Origin: an uncultured bacterium
GTDB lineage: Bacteria > Verrucomicrobiota > Kiritimatiellia > RFP12 > UBA1067
DNA: 54,798 nucleotides
Direction: 5' to 3'
NCBI GenBank assembly: GCA_902776615.1
Contig: CACYQU010000014.1
Location: forward strand, 1 to 54,798
Below the pieces are notes generated by a model that saw only the letters and a program-made list of their open reading frames with translations, made no database searches and was not told the origin of the DNA. This document shows positions 8,386 to 17,444 of the stretch, in pieces; positions within the stretch are counted from its first letter, which is position 1; every line of letters begins with the position of its first letter. The position numbers and the translations under genes are program-made.

Positions 8386-8414
8386 GGTGGCGCGTCTTAT
8401 GCCGGCGCGCCACC
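8386..8414 (+). terminator. GC-rich hairpin after the GLUG protein gene
   Basis: GGTGGCGCG (8386-8394) pairs with CGCGCCACC (8406-8414) across an 11-base loop, starting 10 bases after the stop codon. No T run follows, so it may be a Rho-type or mRNA 3'-end-stabilising stem, or an attenuator before the PEP-CTERM gene. Confidence 0.5.
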
Positions 8415-8443
8415 CAAGAACTTAAATCAAAAGGAAAAAAACG

Positions 8444-8980
8444 ATGAAACAGACAATCAAACTCCTGGCAGTCGCTATGGCTATTGCCGTTGTGCGCGGC
8501 ACCTTTGCAGCGGGCGACAGCTTCCTTTACTGGATGGTTGATCCTGCTGTCATATATCAGCAGGGCGGAAACACTGCTGACTTCGCGTATGCCCGTGTCA
8601 ATGTCGGCGGTACGCTTAACGAAGCGACAGGCGAAGTAACTGGTGACAACTGGCTTACGCTTTACAACAATGGCGGTGATACTGGGAATACGGCGGCTGA
8701 TAAGGCTACCATCACAAGCGGGGGGACATCTTGGGGCATCGTTCCAAGTGATTACAGTAGCCAGACGTTTATCTTTGAACTTTATAATGATTCGTTCAGC
8801 CCTGTAGGATGGTCTTCCATTGCTGGTAGTGCGTTGGCGGACTATATACAGTCCAACAGCAATCCGGGAAGCGGTGCGTCACCCTACACCGTTTCGCAGG
8901 TCGTCCCTGAGCCGACGAGCGGGTTGCTGTCGCTGTTCGGTCTCGCGGCGCTTGCGCTCCGCAGGAGGAAAAGGGCGTAA
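8444..8980 (+). CDS. PEP-CTERM sorting-signal protein
   Basis: A 178-residue secreted protein. Residues 1-22 form a signal peptide (..VRGTFAA). The C-terminus has the three-part PEP-CTERM signal: VVPEPTSG, then a hydrophobic stretch LLSLFGLAALAL, then RRRKRA. Such proteins are cleaved and anchored or released by an exosortase; no exosortase gene lies in this window. The mature middle part (DSFLYWMVDP.., FIFELYNDSFSPVGWSS) is small and matches no family that I recognise. AAAAGGAAAAAA precedes the ATG. Confidence 0.85.
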   Translation: MKQTIKLLAVAMAIAVVRGTFAAGDSFLYWMVDPAVIYQQGGNTADFAYARVNVGGTLNEATGEVTGDNWLTLYNNGGDTGNTAADKATITSGGTSWGIVPSDYSSQTFIFELYNDSFSPVGWSSIAGSALADYIQSNSNPGSGASPYTVSQVVPEPTSGLLSLFGLAALALRRRKRA

Positions 8981-9008
8981 TCGGGTCTAGACTACTTAGA
9001 AAGGAATC

Positions 9009-9731
9009 ATGACTATGAAGAAGACAATGCTTTCGATGTTTGCGGCCATGGCCGCGACTGCCGCGTTCGCCGCCGCGAATGACGTGCTGATTACGTTCTC
9101 CACCCCAGGCCCCGACAAGTATGCCGACGGCACGACGGTTCTGGACGGCGAGCGCTATGCGCTTTGCTGGTCGAAGGACTTCAGCCAGTTCAAGATCAAG
9201 CCCGACGGCACTGCCGAGGGCGGTGCGCTCGTGTTCGCCGCGCCTATCGCGAAGGGAGGCCACTGCCCCACGACCCTGTTCGAGGTTGATGCCGATCTTG
9301 TCGCCAAGAAGTACACCGGCGGCGAGTGGGCCGTCTACATGCTCGATACGCGCAAGTTCGGCGCGACAGGCGCCGTCGCCTCGGTCGGTTCGATGGATGC
9401 CATCAACACCTTCGGCGCAGTCGGCACTTCCGTCGCGGTTGCGACCGGTTCGGCGGGCGGGCTTCTCGGGGGCGTCGCCGGCGAGGCGAAGGCCGCGACT
9501 GGCGATGTGGCCGCGCCCGAAATCACCGGTATCCGCGTGTTCGAGGGCAATGTCTACGTTACCGTGAAGGGCGCGCCCTATCTCGGCTACGGACTCAAGG
9601 AGGGCGCGACGCCCGCCGAGGTCGCCTCGGATGTCGCCGATGCAAAGGCCGTGCCTTCTGGCGAAGAGGAAGTGACGATTGTCACTCCCGTAAAAGAAGG
9701 CGGCGCCTTCTTCAAGGTCAACCGCAAGTAA
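9009..9731 (+). CDS. Secreted protein of unknown function
   Basis: A 240-residue protein with a signal peptide (MKKTMLSMFAAMAATAAFAAA). Residues 25-110 are beta-rich (DVLITFSTPGPDKYADG.., GEWAVYMLDTRKFG). A low-complexity Ala/Gly/Val segment follows (about 120-165), and then a short C-terminal domain (GIRVFEGNVYVTVKGAPYLGYGLKEG) that ends ..GGAFFKVNRK. This final part resembles the beta-rich tails of many PVC secreted proteins. AGAAAGGAATC precedes the ATG at 9009; ATG at 9015 is an equally good start for the signal peptide. No enzyme motifs are seen. It lies 28 bases after the PEP-CTERM gene and may be co-transcribed. Confidence 0.65.
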   Translation: MTMKKTMLSMFAAMAATAAFAAANDVLITFSTPGPDKYADGTTVLDGERYALCWSKDFSQFKIKPDGTAEGGALVFAAPIAKGGHCPTTLFEVDADLVAKKYTGGEWAVYMLDTRKFGATGAVASVGSMDAINTFGAVGTSVAVATGSAGGLLGGVAGEAKAATGDVAAPEITGIRVFEGNVYVTVKGAPYLGYGLKEGATPAEVASDVADAKAVPSGEEEVTIVTPVKEGGAFFKVNRK

Positions 9732-9740
9732 GGGAGGCCT

Positions 9741-11996
9741 TTGCGCGACACCGTAACTATACGGAGTAGGCTTGACGGACGAGACTGGCTCATCGCGTTG
9801 ATCGCGGGGCTGGCCTCGTTCGCGGCATTTTCCTGTTTTTCGGTTCCAGGCCTCGACCCGTCTCAATGGGGCGAGGTCTCTGTCGCTGCGCGGCTGCGTC
9901 CGCCGCAGTACATTTTCCCCGGTCTCTGGCGCATACTCGCCGTGGGGCTTTTCTCCGCTTTGGGCATAGCCCGCGCGGTTTCGTCCCTCGCGTGGATAGG
10001 CGCGGCGGTGGGCGGCGTGATTGTGGCGCTGAGCTACCTCGTTGCGCGGCAGATGCTTTCGTTTCTGGTGCGCTTCAGCGACGAGCAGCCCGTCTGGACG
10101 AAACTGATCGCGCCGATGTTCGCGATGGTGGCCGCGCTGTTTGTTGCCGCGGCAGATCCTGTCTGGCGGATTGTGCAGACGTTCTCGCCCGAGGAACTTC
10201 GCCTTTTGATGCTCTTAGGCGCGGTATACCTCTACCTGCGCTGGTTTTCGCTGGGCGGCGACTGGCGGCTCTATCCTCTCGTCGCGCTTGTCGGCGTGAT
10301 GGCCGCAGAAACGCCTTTCGCCTTTGTCCTGCCGCCGCTTTTCATTGCGGGCTATTTCGGCTTGTGGCGTCATGTTATGGACGGTTCTTTCGCGGCGCCC
10401 GACGCTCTGCCCAATCCCGACCAGCTTCCGCGCTGGCGCATGTTCTTCCTCTTCCTCGGCGCACTTGGCGCGGCAGTGTGGCTCAATTCGTGGTTCTTTA
10501 CCGTTCTTGGCGGACTTGACGCAAACGGGTGGCGTTCGAGCGACATCTATTTCCGCTACGGCGCAGGCTATTGGCACACTCTGGCCGACGCGTCCACGCT
10601 CGCGGGCTGGGCTCTCGGCCTCGGCTTCGGGCTTTTCCCGCTCGTTGTCGCGCTGAGGCTGTTTCCGTCCACGCTGAGGGACGATATGCCGATGCGTTTT
10701 CAGCGCGGAGTGATAATGGTGTTCGTCGGTTTTCTGGCGGTCATGCAGTCCGGGGCTTTTCCTGCGGCGCGGTTCTGGGCGTTCATGAAGGACACCGTCG
10801 CCGTTTCGAGCGGTTTTCTGCTTTCGTTCTACGTAATATGTTCCGCGCTTACGATTGCCCTCGTAGGCTCGGCGTTCGCGTTCGAGTGCCGCCGCGTGTA
10901 TCTGCCGGACGGCGCCAAGAAGCCCGGCCCGATGCTGCGCCATCTCGTGCCGGCCATCGCGATCGGTCTTCTGGCGCTCGCGTTCCTGCATGTGCCGCGC
11001 CAGGCGGCCTGCGAGATGAAGCGGATCGTGCGCGACGCGCTGGACGAAACCGTGCGCGAATGCGAGGGAGTGAAGTGGCTCTTTACCGACGGACGCCTCG
11101 ACGAGGGGGTTGAGCTTGTGGCGGCATCCTGCGGCAAATCGCTGACGACGCTCAACATGATGTGCGGTCCGAGCCGCTGGGCGCAGTCCGTGCGCGAAAG
11201 GGGTTTCGAGCCGGGCGGCATCGATTACGACAACGTGACGATTGGCGTGCCGATGCTTCTGAGGGTTTGGGCGGGGGAAAAACCCGGCGGCATGGACGAG
11301 GCGGCGATCCAGCTCGGCTTCGAGTTCTGGAAGCGCGAGGGCAAAACGCCGCCGAAGGCTTCGGGCTTCGTGGCGCGGACGACTGGGCTCGGCGACGAAG
11401 AGGCGGCTCGCGGGGTTGCGGTCGCGAATGAGATCGCCAAGCGCATACTCGCCCTGGACGCCTCCGCCTACGCGAGCGCGTCGCCGTCGCTCGTCGATGC
11501 GCTGTCGTCCGTCTCGTGGCGCATTTCGCGCTTTGCGCGCATGCGCAACGACGAATCGCTGGCCGACAGCCTCGACAAAACCAACACCGCGCTCAAGCGC
11601 ATGCTGAGCATAATCGAATACGAGCGTCAGCGCACCTTCATGCAGATGACGCCGCGCGAGGGGCTGCAGCTCGCGCTGAGGCGCGCGGACTTCGTCGAGG
11701 CGCGGCGTTACGCGGCGGCTGTTTTGCGCAGCGACGAGGACGACCCCGAGGCGAATTTCGGCATGGGCATGAGCTATCTCAAGGAAGGCGACATGAACGA
11801 CGCCGAGTTCTATCTGAAACGCTGCCTCAAGCGCCGTCCCGACGAACCGGCGGTGCTCAACAACCTTTCCATAATATGCCGCAAGGCGAAACGTTATGAT
11901 GAAGCGGTGGAACTCGCGGAGCACGCGTTGAAGATGCTTCCGAATTCGCCCGAGATTCAGCAGACATTGAAAGACGCGCAGGAAAGAAAGCCGTAG
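9741..11996 (+). CDS. Polytopic membrane protein with C-terminal TPR repeats
   Basis: A 751-residue protein with about ten hydrophobic helices in residues 15-420, for example WLIALIAGLASFAAFSCF, GAAVGGVIVALSYLVA and FFLFLGALGAAVWLNSWFF, and then a soluble region. Residues 640-745 hold tetratricopeptide repeats (PEANFGMGMSYLKEGDMNDAEFYLKRCL, PAVLNNLSIICRKAKRYDEAVELAEHAL). This layout recalls DUF2723/glycosyltransferase-C-like membrane proteins with TPR tails, but I see no diagnostic catalytic motif, so the function stays open. The start is TTG at 9741, with AGGGAGG 4 bases upstream; no better start lies nearby. It is followed after 27 bases by the DsbD-like gene. Confidence 0.65.
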   Translation: MRDTVTIRSRLDGRDWLIALIAGLASFAAFSCFSVPGLDPSQWGEVSVAARLRPPQYIFPGLWRILAVGLFSALGIARAVSSLAWIGAAVGGVIVALSYLVARQMLSFLVRFSDEQPVWTKLIAPMFAMVAALFVAAADPVWRIVQTFSPEELRLLMLLGAVYLYLRWFSLGGDWRLYPLVALVGVMAAETPFAFVLPPLFIAGYFGLWRHVMDGSFAAPDALPNPDQLPRWRMFFLFLGALGAAVWLNSWFFTVLGGLDANGWRSSDIYFRYGAGYWHTLADASTLAGWALGLGFGLFPLVVALRLFPSTLRDDMPMRFQRGVIMVFVGFLAVMQSGAFPAARFWAFMKDTVAVSSGFLLSFYVICSALTIALVGSAFAFECRRVYLPDGAKKPGPMLRHLVPAIAIGLLALAFLHVPRQAACEMKRIVRDALDETVRECEGVKWLFTDGRLDEGVELVAASCGKSLTTLNMMCGPSRWAQSVRERGFEPGGIDYDNVTIGVPMLLRVWAGEKPGGMDEAAIQLGFEFWKREGKTPPKASGFVARTTGLGDEEAARGVAVANEIAKRILALDASAYASASPSLVDALSSVSWRISRFARMRNDESLADSLDKTNTALKRMLSIIEYERQRTFMQMTPREGLQLALRRADFVEARRYAAAVLRSDEDDPEANFGMGMSYLKEGDMNDAEFYLKRCLKRRPDEPAVLNNLSIICRKAKRYDEAVELAEHALKMLPNSPEIQQTLKDAQERKP

Positions 11997-12023
11997 CGTT
12001 TCGCGACGGGGGGAGAGGCTCAT

Positions 12024-13238
12024 ATGATGAAAAAGGCATTGATGATCATTGCACTTGCCGCGGCATGTGCGGTGAACGGCGACGAGATCAAGGTGATCAA
12101 CGGCGTGCGGTACAAATGCACCGACGACGGCATGTGCATGCCCATCGACGAACTGCCCGGCGAAGGCGAGGTGCAGCCGGCGGCCGAGCCGCTGTCCGAT
12201 GGCGCCGGTGTGCGGCTTGCGCAGGGCTACATGGCCCCGGACGAGCTTGTCGCATTCGTGAACGGAGAGGAGAAAGCCGCCGGCGCGCTCGCAGGCAAGG
12301 GAATCTGGCTTGTCCTTCTGATCGCGCTTCTCGGCGGGCTTGCGATGAACCTTACGCCGTGCGTTTTGCCGATGGTGCCGATAAACCTGATGGTAATCGG
12401 CAAGTCCGCCGCGCGAGGCGTCTGGTACGGGGCTGGAATCGCCGCCGCATACGGCGCGATGGGCGTGATGGCGGCGGTAGGCGGAATGGCCTTCGGCGAG
12501 ATACAGGGCAGCGCGTGGTTCAACACGGCGGTTGCGGTCGTGTTCGCAGTGCTGGCGCTTGCGCTTTTCGACGTGTTCTTCATCGACCTCTCGAAGTTCC
12601 GCAAGGTCGATGGCGTAGCCGAGCGCCGGGCGAAGGCGCCGCTCTTTTTCGCGTTTTCGATGGGCGCGTTGAGCGCGGTTCTCGCGGGCGCGTGCGTTGC
12701 GCCGATACTCATATCGGTTTTGCTTCTTACGGCCGACCTCTTCGCAAAGGGCAACTGGGCGGCGCTGGGGCTGCCTTTCGTGCTCGGACTTGGCATGGCG
12801 CTTCCTTGGCCGTTTGTGGGGGCGGGGCTGCAGGTTCTGCCGAAACCCGGCCCTTGGATGAAGAAGGTGAACCGCGTATTCGGCGTGGTGGTGCTGTGTT
12901 TCGCGGCGTGGTATGCGCATCTTGCGTATGTGGCGTTCAGGGCGAACGGCGCCGAGGCGCCCGCCGCCGCGCAGGTTGGCGGCGCGATAGAGGCGACGCC
13001 GGCCACGTTCGCCGCGGCGCTCGCCTCGGCGCAGAGGCCGGTTTTCGTGGATTGCTGGGCGAGCTGGTGCAAGAACTGCGCGGCGATGGAGCGCGGCACT
13101 TTCCGGGATGCGCGCGTGAAGGACGCTCTGAAGGACTTTACCGTCATACGCCTGCAGGCCGAGGACATGCGCGAGCTCAAGGCCCTGAAGGGCTTCGAGG
13201 GAGTAATCGGCCTGCCGGCCTTCGTGATCTTCAAGTAG
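12024..13238 (+). CDS. DsbD-like thiol:disulfide interchange protein, short thioredoxin tail
   Basis: Moves electrons from the cytoplasm across the inner membrane to periplasmic thiol proteins. A signal peptide (about residues 1-19) precedes a short N-terminal region with the Cys-x5-Cys of KCTDDGMC. The CcdA/DsbD membrane core follows, with NLTPCVLPMVP (Cys113) and GACVAPILIS (Cys224) as the expected redox pair, and then a thioredoxin domain with WASWCKNC (Cys349/Cys352). The protein ends at GLPAFVIFK, just after the cis-Pro loop, so the last strand and helix of the usual domain (roughly 25-35 residues) are missing. It is also far shorter than E. coli DsbD because the large N-terminal DsbD-alpha domain is absent. 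ATG 12024 or 12027 could be the start. Confidence 0.85.
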   Translation: MMKKALMIIALAAACAVNGDEIKVINGVRYKCTDDGMCMPIDELPGEGEVQPAAEPLSDGAGVRLAQGYMAPDELVAFVNGEEKAAGALAGKGIWLVLLIALLGGLAMNLTPCVLPMVPINLMVIGKSAARGVWYGAGIAAAYGAMGVMAAVGGMAFGEIQGSAWFNTAVAVVFAVLALALFDVFFIDLSKFRKVDGVAERRAKAPLFFAFSMGALSAVLAGACVAPILISVLLLTADLFAKGNWAALGLPFVLGLGMALPWPFVGAGLQVLPKPGPWMKKVNRVFGVVVLCFAAWYAHLAYVAFRANGAEAPAAAQVGGAIEATPATFAAALASAQRPVFVDCWASWCKNCAAMERGTFRDARVKDALKDFTVIRLQAEDMRELKALKGFEGVIGLPAFVIFK

Positions 13239-13251
13239 AGGGGTCGGCGGC

Positions 13252-14751
13252 TTGTCGCGAACTTTCACAGTTGCTCTGGCGGCGGTTGCATGCGCGTATG
13301 GCGCGGCGAGCGCCACATTCACGCGCTCGCTCGAGCGCGTGACTACGATGGATCCCGCGATGAGCCAATCCATATACGACGCGCGCGCCACGATGCTCGT
13401 ATACAAAAGCGTCCTTTCGGTCGACTACGAGGCGCGGCCTTATGCGCTTGCGCCGGGGGCGTGCGAACTGCCGGAAGTCTCGGCGGACGGTCTTATCTAC
13501 CGCTTCCGCATGAGGGACGACGCCCTGACCGCGCATGACGTGGTGCGCTCGCTTTCGCGCCTTGCAAGCCCCGACGTGGTTTCGCCGAACGGCTGGATGA
13601 TGAAGGGCGTGGAGTCGATAAGGGCGGTAGACGACAGGACGGTCGAGATGCGCCTTGAGGCGCGGCGCCACTACTTTCCGTGGCTTATGGCCATGCCCGG
13701 CGCGGCAGTGATGAAGCCGGATGGAGAGGGGACAGGCCCCTACCGGCTTGCGAAGTGGTGGAAAAACCACGAGATGACGTTTCAGAGGCGCGTTCCGCAG
13801 CCCGGCGGGTTCGATACCGTGCGATTCCTAGTGGTGGACGACGCTTCGACGCAGTGGCTGATGTTCCTCAAGGGCGAGTTGGACTTTCTCGGCGAGATAT
13901 CGCGCGACAATTGGGACGCGGTCGTGGGGCTGGACGGCAGTCTCGACAAGTCGCTCATCGACCAGGGAATCGTGATGCACTCCATCCCGACGATGGATAC
14001 GATGTATATCGGCTTCAACATGCGCGACAAGGTAGTGGGGCGAAACAGGAAGCTGCGCCAGGCTCTCAACGCGGCGTTCGACTATCCGGCCTGGGAGAGG
14101 TTTTACGCAGGACGAATCACAGCCGCAGGGGGGCCTGTCCCCCCGGGAATCGAAGGTTGCCTTGAAACGCCGTTCGAGTACGCATTCGATTTGGAGAAGG
14201 CGCGGCGGCTCATCGCGGAGGCGGGGTATCCGGGCGGCATCGACCCGGCGACCGGGCGCAGGCTGGTGCTTACGCTTACGATCGGCCGCGCCTCGCAAGA
14301 TAGTCGCGAGGCTGGCGAGCTGATAGCGGCGTTTTTCGAGCGCATCGGAGTTAAGCTTGAGCTGGCGTTCCAGACGTGGGACGCGTTTCTCAAATCGGTA
14401 AACGAGGGGCGCGTGCAGTTGTTCCGCATGGGGTGGGTGGGCGACTACCCCGACGCGCAGAACTTTCTGCAGCTGTTCCATTCCAAGAACAAGAGCCCCG
14501 GCCCGAACCACTCCGACTATGAAAACCCGGCTTTCGACGCCGAGTACGATGCCGCTCTTGCGGCCGAGACGCCAGAAGAGCGAAACGGCCACTGGCGCAA
14601 GTGCCAGGAAATCGTCCGTGGGGACTGTCCCTGGATTTTCACCCATTTCAACAAGTCCAATTCGCTCGTTCGGCCAACCGTCGGCAACTACCTGCCAAGC
14701 GTCCTTTCTTATGGAAACGAGCAGTTCTACAGGGTAAACGCGAACAAATGA
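13252..14751 (+). CDS. Peptide/nickel-type ABC transporter substrate-binding protein (family 5)
   Basis: A 499-residue periplasmic solute-binding protein of the OppA/DppA family (SBP_bac_5). A signal peptide ends near AAS-ATF. Family features are the early LDP-like TTMDPAMS, DGLIYRFRMRDDALTAHDVVRSL, GTGPYRLAKW, RKLRQALNAAFDY and the C-terminal GWVGDYPDAQNFLQLFHS. It should bind short peptides outside the cytoplasmic membrane. No permease or ATPase gene is adjacent. The start is TTG at 13252, right after the DsbD stop. Three GGGGACAG-type palindromes lie inside this gene (13728, 14128, 14618), each read in frame. The stop overlaps the tsaB start (ATGA). Confidence 0.87.
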   Translation: MSRTFTVALAAVACAYGAASATFTRSLERVTTMDPAMSQSIYDARATMLVYKSVLSVDYEARPYALAPGACELPEVSADGLIYRFRMRDDALTAHDVVRSLSRLASPDVVSPNGWMMKGVESIRAVDDRTVEMRLEARRHYFPWLMAMPGAAVMKPDGEGTGPYRLAKWWKNHEMTFQRRVPQPGGFDTVRFLVVDDASTQWLMFLKGELDFLGEISRDNWDAVVGLDGSLDKSLIDQGIVMHSIPTMDTMYIGFNMRDKVVGRNRKLRQALNAAFDYPAWERFYAGRITAAGGPVPPGIEGCLETPFEYAFDLEKARRLIAEAGYPGGIDPATGRRLVLTLTIGRASQDSREAGELIAAFFERIGVKLELAFQTWDAFLKSVNEGRVQLFRMGWVGDYPDAQNFLQLFHSKNKSPGPNHSDYENPAFDAEYDAALAAETPEERNGHWRKCQEIVRGDCPWIFTHFNKSNSLVRPTVGNYLPSVLSYGNEQFYRVNANK

Positions 14752-15185
14752 ATACGCTTTACATAGAGAGGTCTACAGGGGAATGCCGATCTGGCGAATG
14801 GGTCGAAAAGCTCGATCTATCCCTCAAGCCCGACCGAATAGTAGTGGGGACAGGCCCCGGTTCGTTCGCCGGCATTCGCTCGGCGCTTGCCTTTGCGCAG
14901 GGGTATGCGATAGGCAGCGGGTGCGAGGTTCTCGGTCTGCCGTCCGCCTGCGCGTTGGCGAAGGAAGGCGAGCGCAGGGCGGTTATCGGCGACGCGCGGC
15001 GCGGGAAGTTATGGATTGCGCTATTTGACGGTTTTAATCTAGTTCGCGACATTTTTCAAGTAGAAGCTGCCGAAATAACGGGGACTGTCCCCAGTGGATG
15101 GAAGGTGGTTACGCCCGATGAGGCGCGAATCGGGGCGATGCTGGCCAAGGCTTTCGGCGACCAGTACATCGGGGGACAGTCCCCG
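13728..15185. repeat. Cluster of six GGGGACAG(G/T)CCCC palindromes inside two genes
   Basis: Copies lie at 13728-13740, 14128-14147, 14618-14634, 14844-14860, 15080-15092 and 15170-15185. All sit in coding sequence and are read in three different frames: as GTGP, GGPVPPG, RGDCPW, VGTGPG, TGTVPS and GGQSP. None breaks the frame. Three further copies are intergenic or at a gene edge (2813, 2898, 4465). Confidence 0.85.
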
Positions 15186-15281
15186 ACTGCGGAGGGGCTG
15201 AAGGCTTTTGCCGAGGCGAATCCTTCCATCTTGCGCAGCGAGCCGCTGCCGATCTACCTCAATCCGGCGGTGCGCGACTGA
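14748..15281 (+). CDS. tsaB: tRNA threonylcarbamoyladenosine biosynthesis protein TsaB
   Basis: Partner of TsaD in forming t6A37 of ANN-decoding tRNAs. The hallmark VVGTGPGSFAGIRSALAFAQG (about residues 32-52) is present, followed by VLGLPSACALA and GDARRGKLWIALF, typical of the ASKHA-like fold. At 177 residues it is shorter than the usual 210-240: the N-terminal lobe is reduced (MNTLYIERSTGECRSGEW..) and the tail is short. The start ATG overlaps the previous stop (ATGA). Three GGGGACAG palindromes fall within it, one of them exactly over the conserved GTGPG codons. The partner gene tsaE lies 5 kb downstream; tsaD is not in the window. Confidence 0.85.
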   Translation: MNTLYIERSTGECRSGEWVEKLDLSLKPDRIVVGTGPGSFAGIRSALAFAQGYAIGSGCEVLGLPSACALAKEGERRAVIGDARRGKLWIALFDGFNLVRDIFQVEAAEITGTVPSGWKVVTPDEARIGAMLAKAFGDQYIGGQSPTAEGLKAFAEANPSILRSEPLPIYLNPAVRD

Positions 15282-15291
15282 GCGCAGAGTA

Positions 15292-15300
15292 TGGTATAAT
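15292..15300 (+). promoter_or_regulatory. Extended -10 of fusA
   Basis: TGGTATAAT (15292-15300); the ATG follows 10 bases later, giving a leader of about 4 bases. There is no Shine-Dalgarno sequence. Confidence 0.7.
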
Positions 15301-15310
15301 ATAGCCCCTT

Positions 15311-17383
15311 ATGAGCGCAGAGTTATCGAAAGTACGAAACATCGGAATCGTCGCCCACATTGACGCGGGCAAGACGACCACCACCGAACGCATACTCTTT
15401 TACACCGGCAAGATCCACAAGCACGGCGACGTGCATGACGGAAACACCACGACCGACTTCATGGTGCAAGAGCGCGAGCGCGGCATAACCATACAGTCCG
15501 CCGCCATATCCTGCGAGTGGAAGAACCACGCCATCAACATAATCGACACTCCCGGACATGTCGACTTCACGATGGAGGTCGAGCGTTCGCTTCGCGTCCT
15601 GGACGGCGCGGTATGCGTGTTCTGCGCGGTTGGCGGCGTGCAGCCCCAGAGCGAGACGGTGTGGCGTCAGGCCGACCGGTATAACGTGCCGCGCATCGCG
15701 TTCGTGAACAAGATGGACCGCATGGGCGCGAACTTCGCCCGCGTGGTCGAGGAGCTTCGCGGCAAGCTGCGCGCGAACGCGTGCCCCGTCGAGCTGCCCA
15801 TCGGGCGCGAAGAGGGTTTCAAGGGCGTCGTGGACCTCATAAGGATGAAGGGTATCGTCTACGACGAGGCGAGCGAAGGCAAGCAGTTCACCGTCGGCGA
15901 GATTCCCGCCGAGCTGAAGGACGACGCCGAGCTGGCCCGCGCCGAGCTGGTCGAGAAGGTGGCCGACCTCGATGAAGGCGTGATGGAGGCGTTCCTCGAA
16001 AAGGGCGACCTCTCGGCCGAGGAGCTCGTCCCCGCGATACGCAGGCTTGTCGTCGCGGGCAGGTTCGTGCCGGTTCTTTGCGGAACCTCGCTGCGCGACA
16101 AGGGCGTGCAGCCGCTTCTGGACGCGATCGTCGACTATCTTCCGTCGCCCGAGGACCGTCCGCCCGTGGTGGCGACGGATCTCAAGAGCGGCGAGAAGGT
16201 GTCGCGCCGCCAGGAGGCGTCGGAGCTGCTCACGTCGCTCGTGTTCAAGATCGCGACCGATCCCTACGTGGGGCGGCTCTTTTTCGTTCGCGTGTACGGC
16301 GGCGTCCTCAAGAAGGGCGCGAACGCCTACAACCCGAGAACGAAGAAGCGCGAGCGCATCATGAAGATAGTGCGCCTCTTCGCCGACGACCAGATAGAGG
16401 TGGACGAGCTTTCGGCCGGCGACATAGGGGCGGTCGTGGGCCTCAAGGAATGCACGACAGGCGACACTCTCTGCAGCGAGATGAAGCCGTGCTACCTCGA
16501 GCGCATAACCGCGCCGCAGCCCGTGATGTTCATGGCGATCGAGCCCAAGTCCAGCGCCGACAAAGACAAGCTGGTGGAGTCCATGAAGGCTCTCGCCGCC
16601 GAAGACCCGACGTGCCAGTTCCGCGAAGACGAAGAGACCGGCCAGACGATTCTTTCCGGCATGGGCGAGCTGCATCTCGAAATTCTCGTCGACCGCCTCA
16701 AGCGCGAGTTCAAGTGCGCGGCAAACACCGGCAAGCCGATGGTGAGCTATGTCGAGACGATCACGAAGCCGGCGCTCACGAACTTCTCGTTCGACCGCGA
16801 AATCGGCGGCAAGCGCCACGCCGTGGAGCTGAAGATAGAGGTGAAGCCCCTCGAACGCGGAAAGGGGCGCGTCATTTCGCTCTCGCGCGACTTCAGGAAC
16901 ACCGTCGCCGACAAGCATCTGCAAGAGTGCGTAGAGCAGGGCCTGGAGGACGGCGTGTCCACGGGCGTGCTCGCGCGCTATCCTATGACGGACATTTCCG
17001 TGGAGTGCCTTTCCGCGACGATTGTCGATCCCGAAGTATCGGACGAAGTCGCGTTCAGGTCCGCCGCGATGATGGGCTTCAGGGAGGCGGCGGAGGCCGC
17101 CGCGCCCGAATTCCTCGAGCCGATCATGAAGCTAGAGATCACGACGCCGCCGGAGAGCGTCGGCGAGATTCTGGGCGATCTGAACGCGCGGCGCGGCAAC
17201 GTGCTCGACATGGACATGCGCGGCGACCTGCAGATCATACACGCGCGAGTGCCCATGGCGCAGATGTTCGGCTACGCGACGGCGATACGTTCGCTCACCA
17301 AGGGCCGCGCGTCGTATTCGATGGAGCCGGACATGTTCGAACTCGCGCCGAAGAGCGTGCGCGACGACATTCTTAGCCGGTGA
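15311..17383 (+). CDS. fusA: Elongation factor G
   Basis: A translocation GTPase of 690 residues, full length for EF-G. The G motifs are G1 [12 protein letters not shown] (about residues 15-26), RGITIQSAA (switch I), G3 DTPGHVDF, and G4 [10 protein letters not shown]. Domains II-V follow ([56 protein letters not shown] near the end). The gene is not beside rpsL, rpsG or tuf, so it has left the classical str operon or is one of two copies; the motifs look like the canonical elongation type. It has its own leaderless-type promoter and no ribosome site. Confidence 0.95.
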   Translation: MSAELSKVRNIGIVAHIDAGKTTTTERILFYTGKIHKHGDVHDGNTTTDFMVQERERGITIQSAAISCEWKNHAINIIDTPGHVDFTMEVERSLRVLDGAVCVFCAVGGVQPQSETVWRQADRYNVPRIAFVNKMDRMGANFARVVEELRGKLRANACPVELPIGREEGFKGVVDLIRMKGIVYDEASEGKQFTVGEIPAELKDDAELARAELVEKVADLDEGVMEAFLEKGDLSAEELVPAIRRLVVAGRFVPVLCGTSLRDKGVQPLLDAIVDYLPSPEDRPPVVATDLKSGEKVSRRQEASELLTSLVFKIATDPYVGRLFFVRVYGGVLKKGANAYNPRTKKRERIMKIVRLFADDQIEVDELSAGDIGAVVGLKECTTGDTLCSEMKPCYLERITAPQPVMFMAIEPKSSADKDKLVESMKALAAEDPTCQFREDEETGQTILSGMGELHLEILVDRLKREFKCAANTGKPMVSYVETITKPALTNFSFDREIGGKRHAVELKIEVKPLERGKGRVISLSRDFRNTVADKHLQECVEQGLEDGVSTGVLARYPMTDISVECLSATIVDPEVSDEVAFRSAAMMGFREAAEAAAPEFLEPIMKLEITTPPESVGEILGDLNARRGNVLDMDMRGDLQIIHARVPMAQMFGYATAIRSLTKGRASYSMEPDMFELAPKSVRDDILSR

Positions 17384-17406
17384 ATCACGCCATTCGCGCA
17401 AAAGTA

Positions 17407-17436
17407 TGGTATAATACATCAAGTTTTCCCAGGAGG
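17407..17436 (+). promoter_or_regulatory. Extended -10 and strong ribosome site of the acyl-CoA ligase gene
   Basis: TGGTATAAT (17407-17415), then AGGAGG (17431-17436) 8 bases before ATG 17445. The Shine-Dalgarno position decides for ATG 17445 over GTG 17436, which lies inside it. Confidence 0.75.
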
Positions 17437-17444
17437 TGGATGCA

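Noticed and set aside
10215..13406. A 1063-codon open frame on the minus strand
   Set aside because: It is antisense to the TPR membrane protein and dsbD-like genes, is very rich in Arg/His, and has no recognisable domain; it is an artefact of GC-rich codon use.
15323..16924. A 533-codon minus-strand open frame
   Set aside because: It lies wholly opposite fusA, whose identity is certain; Leu/His/Ala-rich composition shows an antisense shadow.
15311..17383. str operon (rpsL-rpsG-fusA-tuf)
   Set aside because: Only fusA is present; neighbours are TsaB and an acyl-CoA ligase.
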